A stretch of 64,000 bases of DNA from DAOUMU01 sp034409055 (GCA_034409055.1 DAOUMU010000508.1:1-64000), one strand, 5' to 3'. Positions 25,403 to 34,868 are shown, counted from the stretch's first letter. The notes: generated from the letters alone by a model not told the origin. Program-made: numbers and translations.

Positions 25403-28400
25403 TTATGCATCCTCCATGATTTGCGGCAGCGAAAAGTAAAACGTTGCGCCCTGATTGACTTGTCCCTCTGCCCATACTTGGCCGCCATGCCGATTGATAA
25501 TCCGGCGCACATTGGCCAGGCCAATCCCGGTGCCTTCAAATTCATCCACCCGGTGTAACCGCTGAAAGACGCCAAAGAGTTTGTCGGCGTAAGCCATATC
25601 AAAACCTACGCCGTTATCGCGGACAAAGACGACAGTTTCTACGCCCTGGCCCGGCAGGCAGCCGATTTCGATTTCCGCTTGCGCACGCCCCCGGGTGAAT
25701 TTCAGAGCATTGGAGATCAGATTGACCAGTACCAGGCGCAACATCGCCCGGTCGCCGGTAACGGTGGGCAGATTAGCGATACGCCAACGGATGGATCGGT
25801 TTCGCGTTTCCGGCTCCAATTCCCGGATGACCTCCTGCACCAGACCTCCCAGGTCGACTTTCATTTTGGACATTTCGTAACGCCCCATCCGCGAAAAGGA
25901 AAGCAGGTCGTCAATCAACATTCCCATGCGCCTGGCCGAGTCAGAGATGGTGTCCATATAGTGCTGGCTACGTCCATCGAGTGCTGCTGCCAGGCTCTGT
26001 TGGAGCAGTTCCAAAAATCCGTCAATGTGGCGCAGGGGCGCGCGCAGGTCGTGCGAGACCGAGTAGGCGAACGCCTCCAATTCTTTGTTCGCTGCTTCCA
26101 GTTGGGCGGTGCGCTCAGCAACCCGCTGTTCGAGTTCCTGGTTGAGCTGGCGGATTTCTTCTTCTGCCCGTTTGCGCTCGGTGATGTCGTGGGTCAGAGA
26201 GGCAATACGATAGCCTTTTTCTGTTTTGATGGGGAAGATGGTCTGGTGGATGTAATGTTTTTCTCGGCCCGACTGTGGGTAAAACTCTGCCTCAATCGGC
26301 GCTGCAAACAGGTAGGACCGGCCCGTTTGCAATGCTTCGAGGACGGCTGTCCTGATGAATTCGCGTCGCTGGGGTGTTTGCCGTTCGGTCGCGGCGGTTT
26401 TTAGCGCTATATTCCAGAACGGTATCCCGATGACCTCATCACGCCTCAAGCCCGTGATGCGCTCGTTGGCCTGATTCCACTCGACAATGTTGCCTTCTTC
26501 ATCGAGAAGCGCCACGCCTTCCGTCGCCTGCTCGATGACGGTGCGAAATTTTTCTTCACTCTCCCGTAGGGCCTCCTCGGTCCGCTTGCGCTCGGTGATG
26601 TCCACCAGTACGGCAACGTTGCCGGTGATCTGGCCCTCGGCGTCATGCAGGGGTGAGGCATAGATACTGTAATCAATGGGACTGCCGTCGCGCTTCTGCC
26701 GGCGTACTTCCACGCCGTCCAGGGTCTTGCCGCTGCGTATCCGTTCTCGAAAGCGCCTGAATTCTTCCTGGTTTTCCACCGGCACGCTGGGCAGCAGGCG
26801 GCCCATAGCCTCCTGGGCGCTCCAGCCGAGCATCTTTTCAGCCGCCGGATTCCACACTATTTGTACGTTTCCATCCAAATCCAGGCCGATGATGGCCGTT
26901 GGCGCGGCCTCGATGATGGCCCGCAGCAGGTCGTTGGACCGTTGCAATTCCCTCTCGGTCTGCTTGCGCTCTTGCTCCTGCCGGTCTCTTTGCAGTCTAG
27001 CGTTAAGGATGGGTGAGATATAGTTGGCAATGTCCTCGAGTAAATCTTTGTTCTCCTCGGTATAGCCCCGTTCGTTATTGGCAAAGGAGATGAGGCCGAT
27101 GGTCTCGTTTCCGAAGACGATCGGTGCCGTGAGAAAATTATCAACGTGAATGTGGCCCGCTGGGGTATGAAAGGGTTCATTGGAATAGAACGCCTTCTTT
27201 TCTCTGATCGCTCTCCCCCAGAGACTATCTCCCCACGTATCCGGCGGAAAGACGATTGATTTGTCGGGCACCTGACATTCATCCCAGATTCCTCTGGTTA
27301 AACTCGGAATGACCAGGTCATTATTGGCTCCGATGAACCCAAATAGGCCGAAGTCGCTGTTCATCACCTGAAGAACAACTGACAGCACCTCCGCGTACAT
27401 CTCGTCGTCTGGAACGGTGAGAAAAATGTTCGCGATCTGGTTCAAGATGGTCTTTCTTTGTTCCGATTGTTGTAACAACTCCTCGGCCTGCTTGCGCTCG
27501 GTGATGTCTACGGCCATCGAACGACTCTCTACGACCCGCCCCCCGGCATCTCGGACGGCGTTCACTGTCAGGCTGACCCACACAGGATTGCCGTCCGCTT
27601 TTTGCATCTGCAATTCCTCATCACGCACCGTCTCACCGGCCCGAAACCGCTGCAGGACCTGTGTTGCTGTCTCTTTCCCGTGCGCCGTGTCGGCGTAAAG
27701 CTCCATCACCGGTCGTCCCACCAGTTCCTCTACCGCATACCCGAGCAGTTCTCCTGCACGCCGGTTGCACTGGCGGATGAGACCATCCACTCCAATGGAG
27801 AAGTAGGCGTTCGGCGCGTTTTCATACAGGTCTCGGAAGCGTTCTTCGCTCTCGCGCAGCGCTTCCTCGGCCCGCTTGCGCTCGGTGATATCCCACGACA
27901 GGTCACCCAATTGTGATACAATCTCGAGGTCGCTCTCATTATAGGGAGTAGATTTGTTACCAACGCCAATGATCGCCTTGATCAGGTTACCTCTGAAAAT
28001 CGGGACGACGATTTCTCTAACGACCGGCGCATGACCTTCAGGCATTCCTTTGCAATGAGGCAAAGAAGCATAATCGTTGTGAATAACGGGGCGACGTTCA
28101 TGTACACAATCCACCCATACACCCGCCTGGGCAATATCATAATGGCTGCCTTTGCCTTCAGCCGTGCACATATTCTTTAGGGTATTCGTTGACCAACTCT
28201 GCAACGAGAGCGTTTTTTGATCTGCTTCGAGAAAATGATAAAAACCGATTGTACTTCCGGTTAGGGCTTCGATTTCATCCAATGTTGCGGTCAGCAATTC
28301 ATCCATTGAGTGCGAACTGGCAAATTCTAACAAACGAAGGCGTGCCTGCATAATATTTTGAACTCGCTTGCGCCCGGTAATGTCAAGAATCATGGATAGA

Positions 28401-29122
28401 TAATGCTTTTCCTCGCCCAGGGTTATCTCCGCCGTCGCGCTCAACCCAAGGCAGACCTCGCCGGATTTCGTGCGGGCCTTGAATTCAAAGGGCTCCAGCA
28501 ACCCTCGTTCCCTCAGCGCCCGTAAGCTCAGTTCGCGCTCTTCAGGATTGGCATAGAGCTGCAATTCAGCGGCGGTATGGCCGATGATCTCCTCACGCGT
28601 GTAACCGGAGGTCTTGACGAAAATGTCATTCACGTCAACAAAACGCCCGTCTGAGGCGCGGAAAATAGCGATCCCTATTGGACTGAGGCGAAAGACTTTC
28701 GAGAAGCATTCTTCGCTGGCACGCAGTGCCTCCTCCGCCCACCTGCGCTCGCTGATGTCGCGCACTATCCCCAGCAAGTAGCCGTCCGAAAGCATCCGCG
28801 CGCTGATTTCTACCGGCAGCAAGCGACCATCTTTGCAATGCAGATGGCATTCCTGGAGCACGGTTTTACCGGGCCTCAAGTCATCCAGCCACAGCGGATT
28901 ATGCGCTAGGTCCTCGGCCGGGATCAAGCCCTGCCAGGAGAGGTTTAACATCTCCTCAAGCGTGTAGCCCAGCATCTCGCAGCCACGGCAGTTAACCTCG
29001 ATGAAACGCCCCTGCGCATCGGCGATAAAAATGCCATCGCCCGCCTGCTCAAAGAGGGCCTGGTACAATTCCTCCGAATAAGGGGTGGTTTCTACAGCTT
29101 TTTTCTTTGATCCCCGGCTCAT
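25403..29122 (-). CDS. Multi-PAS/GAF histidine kinase
   Basis: A 1239-residue soluble kinase with five PAS and two GAF domains. In order these are PAS (about 17-130), PAS (138-258), GAF (262-415), PAS (425-545), GAF (550-705), PAS (725-845) and PAS (855-985). The SVSHDLRAP core follows with H1024, then the ATPase domain. Each sensor domain is joined by the DITERKRAEEALRESE linker typical of such proteins. It is the first gene of the minus-strand cluster. GGAGGTG lies before the ATG. A MITE-like element sits 26 bases upstream of the start codon, inside the probable leader, with a candidate promoter at 29408-29416 beyond it. The C-terminal 230 residues belong to the five-member paralogous group. 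Confidence 0.93.
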   Translation of the reverse strand: MSRGSKKKAVETTPYSEELYQALFEQAGDGIFIADAQGRFIEVNCRGCEMLGYTLEEMLNLSWQGLIPAEDLAHNPLWLDDLRPGKTVLQECHLHCKDGRLLPVEISARMLSDGYLLGIVRDISERRWAEEALRASEECFSKVFRLSPIGIAIFRASDGRFVDVNDIFVKTSGYTREEIIGHTAAELQLYANPEERELSLRALRERGLLEPFEFKARTKSGEVCLGLSATAEITLGEEKHYLSMILDITGRKRVQNIMQARLRLLEFASSHSMDELLTATLDEIEALTGSTIGFYHFLEADQKTLSLQSWSTNTLKNMCTAEGKGSHYDIAQAGVWVDCVHERRPVIHNDYASLPHCKGMPEGHAPVVREIVVPIFRGNLIKAIIGVGNKSTPYNESDLEIVSQLGDLSWDITERKRAEEALRESEERFRDLYENAPNAYFSIGVDGLIRQCNRRAGELLGYAVEELVGRPVMELYADTAHGKETATQVLQRFRAGETVRDEELQMQKADGNPVWVSLTVNAVRDAGGRVVESRSMAVDITERKQAEELLQQSEQRKTILNQIANIFLTVPDDEMYAEVLSVVLQVMNSDFGLFGFIGANNDLVIPSLTRGIWDECQVPDKSIVFPPDTWGDSLWGRAIREKKAFYSNEPFHTPAGHIHVDNFLTAPIVFGNETIGLISFANNERGYTEENKDLLEDIANYISPILNARLQRDRQEQERKQTERELQRSNDLLRAIIEAAPTAIIGLDLDGNVQIVWNPAAEKMLGWSAQEAMGRLLPSVPVENQEEFRRFRERIRSGKTLDGVEVRRQKRDGSPIDYSIYASPLHDAEGQITGNVAVLVDITERKRTEEALRESEEKFRTVIEQATEGVALLDEEGNIVEWNQANERITGLRRDEVIGIPFWNIALKTAATERQTPQRREFIRTAVLEALQTGRSYLFAAPIEAEFYPQSGREKHYIHQTIFPIKTEKGYRIASLTHDITERKRAEEEIRQLNQELEQRVAERTAQLEAANKELEAFAYSVSHDLRAPLRHIDGFLELLQQSLAAALDGRSQHYMDTISDSARRMGMLIDDLLSFSRMGRYEMSKMKVDLGGLVQEVIRELEPETRNRSIRWRIANLPTVTGDRAMLRLVLVNLISNALKFTRGRAQAEIEIGCLPGQGVETVVFVRDNGVGFDMAYADKLFGVFQRLHRVDEFEGTGIGLANVRRIINRHGGQVWAEGQVNQGATFYFSLPQIMEDA

Positions 29123-29147
29123 CGATGCACCTCCACAATTCTGCGTT

Positions 29148-29306
29148 GTAACTACCTACCATGTCATTCTGAACGAGCGCAGCAAGTGAAGAATCCCCAA
29201 GGTTTTGGTAAAGTGGACCTCTTTTGGGCCAAAGTTTCGGAGATTCCTCGTCGTTTATGCCCTTTGGGTACTGTGCTCCTCGGAATGACATGAGGGTAGC
29301 AATTAC
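29148..29306. repeat. MITE-like element, family A, copy 1
   Basis: The ends are imperfect inverted repeats: GTAACTACCTACCATGTCAT on the left, and GAATGACATGAGGGTAGCAA plus TTAC on the right. The interior contains AAGAATCCCCAAGGTTTTGG, CCAAAGTTTCGGAGATTCC and TATGCCCTTTGGGTACTG. Other copies are at 30055, 34702 and 63054. The element sits in the leader of the kinase cluster. Confidence 0.75.
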
Positions 29307-29407
29307 TCTGCGTTTATTTACAACCTGCCGCGTAATCCTATCCACCCTCGGTGATGATCACGGGTAGCTAAACAAAATATGAGGGTCAGGCAAATATCGT
29401 TAACTAC

Positions 29408-29416
29408 ATTATACCA
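29408..29416 (-). promoter_or_regulatory. Extended -10 promoter candidate for the kinase cluster
   Basis: Read on the minus strand the bases are TGGTATAAT, a perfect extended -10. No good -35 is seen, as is usual for extended -10 promoters. It would give a leader of about 280 bases that includes the family A element before the first kinase gene. Confidence 0.4.
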
Positions 29417-29540
29417 TCATACCGTATGCTGGACTACCAAAAATGAAGAGGGCCTGACAGGATCAGGCCGGCATTCTTCGAGTTGATTTGAGATGTGAAG
29501 CGGGCTAACTTTTTATTACATAGAACCAGAATTGACAATG

Positions 29541-29706
29541 AAAAAGTAACTTCCGGTAAGACAACCCCATAAGCACCCAACCACGTAAAACGTAAAGCGT
29601 AAAACGTAAAAATGAACTGTAGATAAGTCATTACGCTTCACGTTTTACGTCACCTGCCCTGTGGGTTTACGAGTTGGCTAGCGACATCAAGTGGAAGTTA
29701 CTTTTT
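29541..29706. repeat. Nested inverted-repeat element
   Basis: A 14-bp perfect terminal inverted repeat (AAAAAGTAACTTCC at 29541-29554 and its complement at 29693-29706) encloses a 20-bp inverted repeat with one mismatch (29583-29602 and 29631-29650, ACGTAAAACGT plus AAGCGTAA). Tandem CGTAAAACGTAAAG-type runs lie inside. No open frame of note. It is probably a small non-autonomous element. Confidence 0.5.
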
Positions 29707-30054
29707 ACCCCGCTGGCAAGCCAAATTCTGGTTTGATGTATTAGCGATTTCCCGCTATATTTTTTTCAGGCCTCCCGATAATACTCCAAATCACCCCTGA
29801 TGTCCAGCATTATCAGGAAACCGGAATATACTTTTATCGAGCTTGATCTACCCTCTTAGAACATTAGTGTTACCATTCCCCTTATCAAATAGAACTTCAT
29901 ATTCACAACCCTACCCAAACCCAAATACCAATCAAGTTCATTTACCCTCGTGCCACTACCCGCCAATCCCCTATCCATCCGCTGACCAACACCAACAGAT
30001 ACTTACGACTCGGAAAAAACAAAGTTAGACAACTAAAACTTTGTTAGCTAAAAT

Positions 30055-30142
30055 GTAACTGCCTACCCTCATGTCATTCCGAGAAGCGCAGTACCCAAAG
30101 GGCATAAACGACGAGGAATCTCCGAAACTTTGGCCCAAAAGT
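30055..30142. repeat. MITE-like element, family A, partial inverted copy
   Basis: Begins GTAACTGCCTACCCTCATGT and matches the right half of the family A element in reverse orientation (CAGTACCCAAAGGGCATAAA, then GAGGAATCTCCGAAACTTTG). It stops at about 30142, so the other half is missing. Confidence 0.65.
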
Positions 30143-30231
30143 TGATTTCTCAGCTACATCTCAGCCAATCCTCAAGTAATCCCCAACCCAATCGCCTAAA
30201 ATGGAGAAAAAGCATAAAATAGACCCACTTG

Positions 30232-30240
30232 TGGTATAAT
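30232..30240 (+). promoter_or_regulatory. Extended -10 promoter, near-leaderless start
   Basis: TGGTATAAT ends 9 bases before the ATG at 30250. A transcript starting about 7 bases after the -10 would begin almost at the start codon, and no ribosome binding site is seen. The same motif with TGTGG before it occurs at 42912 and, as TATACT, at 36488. Confidence 0.5.
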
Positions 30241-30249
30241 GTGAATATC

Positions 30250-33200
30250 ATGACCCAAGACCCAAAAGACCGATTGCCCACAGACCCATCCGCTCCCAAC
30301 CGGCCCGATCCCTCCTCAATCCAGGCCGATTTCGTCGCCGGTAACAAAATCCAGGGAGACCTCATCGTTACCGGCGACATTCACGGCAGCTACATCGCCA
30401 TTGGCCGGGGAGCCCAGGTTATTGTGCAGCAAGTGCTGAGCGTAGCCCAAGAAGCCGAACAGCGCCACCAGCTCGAAACCCAAATTTTAGCCCAGGCCGT
30501 AGCCCACTATGTAGACAGGCTCCGAATCCAGGTTCACCTCCCCCCTCTGGCGAGCCAGGGGGACCGGGAGGACCTCCCCTCTCTGGAGGGCCGGGGGGGC
30601 CGCGAGAACCTCCCCCCTCTGGGGGGCCGGCGGGGCCGCGAAGACCTCCCCCCTCTGGGGGGCCGGCGGGGCCTCCCCCTCGAACCCTACAAATCCCTCC
30701 TCCCCTACCGTCTCGCCGACGCCCCTTTTTTCTTTGGCCGGGACCAGGCCAGGGCCGAACTGCTGCCCGGCCTCGCTCCTGGCAGCCGGACCCGCTTGAC
30801 CATCCTCCACTCCGAGTCTGGTGCCGGTAAAACCTCCCTCCTGCAAGCAGGCCTGGCCGCCCCCTTGCTCGCCCAGGGCCATCTACCCCTCTACGTCCGG
30901 GCCTGGCGTCACTCCCCCTCCCTCGCCATCAAGCAAACGCTCCTCCCCGATTTGACCCGCACCCCCGACCTGGCCCAACTCCCCCTGCGGGCTTTCCTGG
31001 CCCGCTTGACCGGCCTGTTGGGCCTATCCACCCTGGTCTACATTCTGCTCGACCAGTTTGAAGAGTTCTTTATCCGCCTGGCTGACGAAGAAACCCAAAA
31101 AGAATTTATCGAAGACCTGGGGCAGTGCGTCGAAGACGAAACCCTGCCGGTCCGCTTTATCCTCTCCTTGCGTAAAGATCACTTCGCCAACCTGAGCGAC
31201 TTTAGAGACCGGCTTCCCTACATCTTTGCCCACGAATACCCCCTCAAACTATTTACCCGCGCCGAAGCAGCCAGCGCCATCACTGCCCCGGCCACCCTGG
31301 TTGGCCTGACCTACGAACCCGGTGTGGTAGACCAGATTCTGGACGAATTACAGGCTCAGGCCCAAAAAGTCATTATGCCCGCCCAACTCCAACTCGTCTG
31401 CTGGGCCTTATACCGGGCCCTTGGTAGTAACGACTTCAGTCGTTCAAGCGGAGAACAGCACACCATTACCCTGGCCATGCTCCAACGGCTGGGCGGTGTA
31501 GCCGGCATCCTGCGTAACTATTTGCACGACGTTATCACCCGCGAGATTCCGATCAAGCGGCGCGAACAGGCCCAACAAGTTCTGGAAGCCCTCATCCGTT
31601 CCGACCGGACCCGCGACGTCCAAACCGCGGCCCAACTGGCCCGGCAGCTCGGCGGGGCCTCCCCCCTTCAGGAGGCCGGCGGGACCTCCCCCCTCTGGGG
31701 GGCCGGGGGGGCCGCCGGAGCCTCCCCCCTTCAGGAGGCCAGCGGTTCATCCTTCCGCCTTCACCCTTCATCCCTTCCAATACCCCCCGTCCTGAACGAT
31801 TTAATCAGCAGCCGCCTATTACGAGTAGTCGAAACCGGCCCCCAGGAAGAGGTCGCCTACGAATTAGCCCACGACTACCTGATCGACCAGATCGAACTCG
31901 ACCCCGAAGTGCTCGCCCGCAAGGCCGCTCAGGAACTGCTCGACCAGGAGGTGGCCGCCTGGCAGCGGAATCCCCAACTGCGTATTGGAGAGGAAAAGCT
32001 CAAGATTATCGAGGCCCAGGCCGCAAAAATCCACTTCAGCCCCGAAGCAGAAAAGCTCTACCGGCTCAGTAAAAATGTCCGGCAGCGCCGCCGCCGTATT
32101 TTATTTGGCCTGTTTGGCCTCGCCCTCCTCGTCAGTTGTTTGGCCCTCTTCTTATACTACAGCCTGGGCATTACTCAAGAGAATCTGGGCATTGCCCACA
32201 ATGCCCTGGTCACCGCCACCTCGGTCATCCAATCCGCCTGGGACGAAGCAGACGCAGCCGCAATCCGGCAAGCCACCGCCGAGCGGGCCGCCAATGTGGC
32301 CCAAACAGCCCAGTTTGAAGCCATAGCCGCCGAAGCCACCGCCAGCCTGGCCCGCCAAACAGCCGAGGCCGGTCGGCAAGTGGCCGCCCAGGCCGAACAA
32401 ACCGCCATCGCCGCCAGGTATGCCGCCCAAACTCGCCAGGCCGAGGCCGAACAAAATGCAGCCGTCGCCCTCGCCAGCCAGGCCACCGCTCAGGCAGCCG
32501 GCCAACAAGCCATCGCCGCCCAGCAGACCGCCCAGGCCAATCAGGCCACCGCTCAGGCCAGCGAGCAGCTCGCCATCCAGGCCCGGCAAACCGCCCAGGC
32601 TCAGCAGGCCGTGGCCGAACAAACCGCCCGCCAGGCCCAGGCCGCAGCCGCTGCCGCCCAGCAGGCCCAGGCCATAGCTGAAGCCGCTCGACAAGAGGCC
32701 GAACAGGCCCGCCGAGATGCCGAGCGGGCCCGGCGAGAAGCTGAACGAGCCCAAAGAGACGCGGAAGAACAGGCCGCTCAGGCTCAGCGCGACAAAGAAC
32801 AGGCCCAGCAAGCCGCCCAACAGGCAGAAGCGACCCGGGTGGCCGTGGAAGCCCTCCGCGATCAAGCCGAGCAGGAACTGCGAGAAACGCAACGCAGCGC
32901 GGCCATCGTTCGAGACACCCGAGATTGTCCGGTGGGCGGCAATCCCGGCGCTCTGGCCACCGACGGCACACATATTTGGGTCACCAATAAACTTGACAAT
33001 ACCCTGACCAGGCTAAGTGCCACCGATTGCACCAACCTGGGCACCTTTGCCACGGGCAGTGGACCCGCCGATGTTATCTATGGCGGCGGTTATATTTGGG
33101 TCGCCAATCGCCTGGACAATACGATAACGAAAATAAACATCGCCGCTGGCACTACCCTCGCTACCTTTACCGCCGGTCCGCCCGGCAGTTGGCCTACCAG

Positions 33201-34698
33201 CCTGCTCTACGATGGCACTGCCCTCTGGGTAGCCTCTGAAACGACCAATAAAATTCGTAAAATCGACCCCGATACCGGCGCAGACCTAGGCACATACGAT
33301 ACGGGTAATACTCCTTTTGACCTGGCTTACGATGGTAGCCAGATTTGGATTGCCAATTTTTTAAGCAACACCGTCTCCCGCCTTGATGCCAACACGGGGG
33401 CCAATACAGGCGTTTTCCCCGTTGGCTTCAGACCAACCTGGCTCACTTATGACGGCCACCATATTTGGGTCGCCAACCGGGGCAGTAACACCCTCACCAA
33501 GCTGCGAGTTTCAGACGGAGCCCTGTTAGGCACCTTTAAGACAGGCCGCTTCCCCGATGCCCTCGCCTTTGACGGTCTCAATATCTGGGTAGCCAACCAG
33601 GACGACAATACCATCACCCGCCTCCAGCCCGTCGATGGGACGCTCCTATCCACCCTGCCCACCGCTAAAACGCCCACGGCCATGCTATTTGATGGGGCCA
33701 ATATGTGGCTGGTGGCCGAAGACGACGACCTGGTGCAAAAAATTCCGGTGACCATCAACCTGGTCGGTCAAGAACCGGTGGCCATGGCCTACGATGGACT
33801 TTATATTTGGGTCGCTAACCAGGCCGATAATACGGTCAGCAAAATGCTCGCTTCGACCGACGAATGGGTCGCTTCATTTGGCCTGGGCAATCAACCCGTG
33901 GCTCTGCTCAGCGTGGGAGCCAACATCTGGGTAGCCCATCAGGGCGACAACAGTGTCTCCAAATTCCGGGCAGCCGATGGCGCCGGGCTGGGCACCTTCC
34001 CGGTCGGAGACGCGCCCAGCGCCCTGACCTACGATGGCCTGTATATCTGGGTGACCAATAAAGACAGTAACAATGTCACCCGTTTACGAGAGTCGGACGG
34101 AGCCAATACCGGCACCTTTCCGGTTGGCAGCCGGCCGGTAGATATTCTATATGACGGCAGCCATCTCTGGGTAGCCAACGAAGGAGACCAATCCCTACGC
34201 AAGCTGAACCCGGCTGGAGCTCCGGTTAGCACCTATAATCTGGGTATCACCCCTCGTTCCTTTGTCTATGACGGCGCCTATTTCTGGATAGGCTATACCG
34301 TTGACGCCTTTCCAGCCCCCCCGGAGACAAAACTGCTCCAGCTTCGAACGGTGGACGGGGCCATCGTCAGTGACACCGCCACCGGGATAACAGGGGCGCC
34401 CGCTATTGCCCCGGCCGCCGTGGCTTACGATGGCACTTACGTCTGGCTCTCCAGCCCGAACACCATTGGTGACAGCATAGTCACTCGATTTGAAGCAGCC
34501 ACTCCCGGCCGGTTCGTAAATTTTCCGGTGTGTGATGGACCCAGCGCCTTGCTTTATACCGGCAGCGTTTGGGTAGCCTGCAAGGATGACAACTTGATCC
34601 AGAAATTACCGGGCAATACCGGCCTTACCTCACAACAAGTTCAACTGTTTGGGGGAGGACTGCATCATTACCTGCCGATCATTGTCAAGCAAAAATAA
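30250..34698 (+). CDS. Membrane nSTAND NTPase with 14-blade propeller
   Basis: A 1482-residue protein. Residues 1-95 hold a short region with GDIHGSYIAIGRGAQ. The nSTAND-type NTPase starts near 150 (APFFFGRDQARAEL), with Walker A HSESGAGKTSLL (K194) and Walker B LVYILLDQFEEFF (D268, E271), and the STAND helical region runs to about 610. One transmembrane helix lies at about 616-640. An Ala/Gln-rich helical stretch (about 650-895) made of AxxAxxQTA-type repeats follows, then about 14 repeats of the form YDGxxIWVANxxDNTxTKL (about 900-1470), enough for two seven-bladed propellers. The end is YLPIIVKQK. The NTPase would be cytoplasmic and the propeller outside. Two GC-rich palindromic repeat arrays are inserted in frame (about 96-143 and 468-499). 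STAND proteins act as signal-triggered switches, often in defence. The role here is unknown. Confidence 0.85.
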   Translation: MTQDPKDRLPTDPSAPNRPDPSSIQADFVAGNKIQGDLIVTGDIHGSYIAIGRGAQVIVQQVLSVAQEAEQRHQLETQILAQAVAHYVDRLRIQVHLPPLASQGDREDLPSLEGRGGRENLPPLGGRRGREDLPPLGGRRGLPLEPYKSLLPYRLADAPFFFGRDQARAELLPGLAPGSRTRLTILHSESGAGKTSLLQAGLAAPLLAQGHLPLYVRAWRHSPSLAIKQTLLPDLTRTPDLAQLPLRAFLARLTGLLGLSTLVYILLDQFEEFFIRLADEETQKEFIEDLGQCVEDETLPVRFILSLRKDHFANLSDFRDRLPYIFAHEYPLKLFTRAEAASAITAPATLVGLTYEPGVVDQILDELQAQAQKVIMPAQLQLVCWALYRALGSNDFSRSSGEQHTITLAMLQRLGGVAGILRNYLHDVITREIPIKRREQAQQVLEALIRSDRTRDVQTAAQLARQLGGASPLQEAGGTSPLWGAGGAAGASPLQEASGSSFRLHPSSLPIPPVLNDLISSRLLRVVETGPQEEVAYELAHDYLIDQIELDPEVLARKAAQELLDQEVAAWQRNPQLRIGEEKLKIIEAQAAKIHFSPEAEKLYRLSKNVRQRRRRILFGLFGLALLVSCLALFLYYSLGITQENLGIAHNALVTATSVIQSAWDEADAAAIRQATAERAANVAQTAQFEAIAAEATASLARQTAEAGRQVAAQAEQTAIAARYAAQTRQAEAEQNAAVALASQATAQAAGQQAIAAQQTAQANQATAQASEQLAIQARQTAQAQQAVAEQTARQAQAAAAAAQQAQAIAEAARQEAEQARRDAERARREAERAQRDAEEQAAQAQRDKEQAQQAAQQAEATRVAVEALRDQAEQELRETQRSAAIVRDTRDCPVGGNPGALATDGTHIWVTNKLDNTLTRLSATDCTNLGTFATGSGPADVIYGGGYIWVANRLDNTITKINIAAGTTLATFTAGPPGSWPTSLLYDGTALWVASETTNKIRKIDPDTGADLGTYDTGNTPFDLAYDGSQIWIANFLSNTVSRLDANTGANTGVFPVGFRPTWLTYDGHHIWVANRGSNTLTKLRVSDGALLGTFKTGRFPDALAFDGLNIWVANQDDNTITRLQPVDGTLLSTLPTAKTPTAMLFDGANMWLVAEDDDLVQKIPVTINLVGQEPVAMAYDGLYIWVANQADNTVSKMLASTDEWVASFGLGNQPVALLSVGANIWVAHQGDNSVSKFRAADGAGLGTFPVGDAPSALTYDGLYIWVTNKDSNNVTRLRESDGANTGTFPVGSRPVDILYDGSHLWVANEGDQSLRKLNPAGAPVSTYNLGITPRSFVYDGAYFWIGYTVDAFPAPPETKLLQLRTVDGAIVSDTATGITGAPAIAPAAVAYDGTYVWLSSPNTIGDSIVTRFEAATPGRFVNFPVCDGPSALLYTGSVWVACKDDNLIQKLPGNTGLTSQQVQLFGGGLHHYLPIIVKQK
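30535..30678. repeat. In-frame GC-rich palindromic repeat array (four 36-bp units)
   Basis: Four imperfect tandem copies of a 36-bp unit such as CTCCCCCCTCTGGGGGGCCG, adding about 12 residues each (LPPLGGRRGRED). The array lies between the N-terminal region and the NTPase domain of the nSTAND protein. The unit is the reverse-orientation form of the repeat at 58047, 60671 and 61292. Confidence 0.8.
31651..31746. repeat. In-frame GC-rich palindromic repeat array
   Basis: Three related units (CCTCCCCCCTTCAGGAGGCC; CTCCCCCCTCTGGGGGGCCG; then the first type again), encoding GGASPLQEAGG and SPLWGAGG-type peptides. They fall in the helical part of the nSTAND region and keep the frame open. Confidence 0.75.
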
Positions 34699-34701
34699 TG
34701 A

Positions 34702-34850
34702 GCAACTACCTACCATGTCATTCTGGACGAGTGCAGCGAGTGAAGAATCTCCTATTTTGCCTTGAATTTGTCCTCGTTGCCGGAGATTCCTCGTCGTTTA
34801 TGCCCTTTGGGTACTGCGCTCCTCGGAACAACATAAGGGTAGGCAGTTAC
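34702..34850. repeat. MITE-like element, family A, copy 3
   Basis: Starts GCAACTACCTACCATGTCAT three bases after the nSTAND stop codon and ends ACATAAGGGTAGGCAGTTAC, 18 bases before the next start codon. The interior GGAGATTCCTCGTCGTTTAT and GCCCTTTGGGTACTGCGCTC match copies 1 and 4. It extends an open frame upstream of the next gene, which should not be taken as protein. Confidence 0.75.
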
Positions 34851-34868
34851 AATAATGAGGAGATAGAG

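Larger units (their letters stand above)
29123..30249. other. Gene-free, repeat-rich region between divergent genes
   Basis: About 1.1 kb between the divergent kinase cluster and the nSTAND gene. It holds one full and one partial family A element, a nested inverted-repeat element at 29541-29706, a short hairpin at 30018-30045 (AACAAAGTT and AACTTTGTT) and candidate promoters at both ends. The stretch from about 29710 to 30015 is AT-rich or C-rich and shows nothing recognisable. No gene was supported. Confidence 0.6.

Noticed and set aside
30535..30678. 36-bp tandem units as a CRISPR array
   Set aside because: The units are directly adjacent with no spacers, lie in frame in a protein gene and belong to the palindromic repeat family.
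32152..32973. Minus-strand Gly/Leu-rich open frame opposite the nSTAND stalk
   Set aside because: It is the antisense of the Ala/Gln-rich repeat region; low complexity explains the lack of stops. Two other frames are open there for the same reason.
34698..34868. Upstream extension of the exported protein to base 34698
   Set aside because: The extension is translated family A repeat; the start at 34869 has a good ribosome site and a membrane segment at the right distance.
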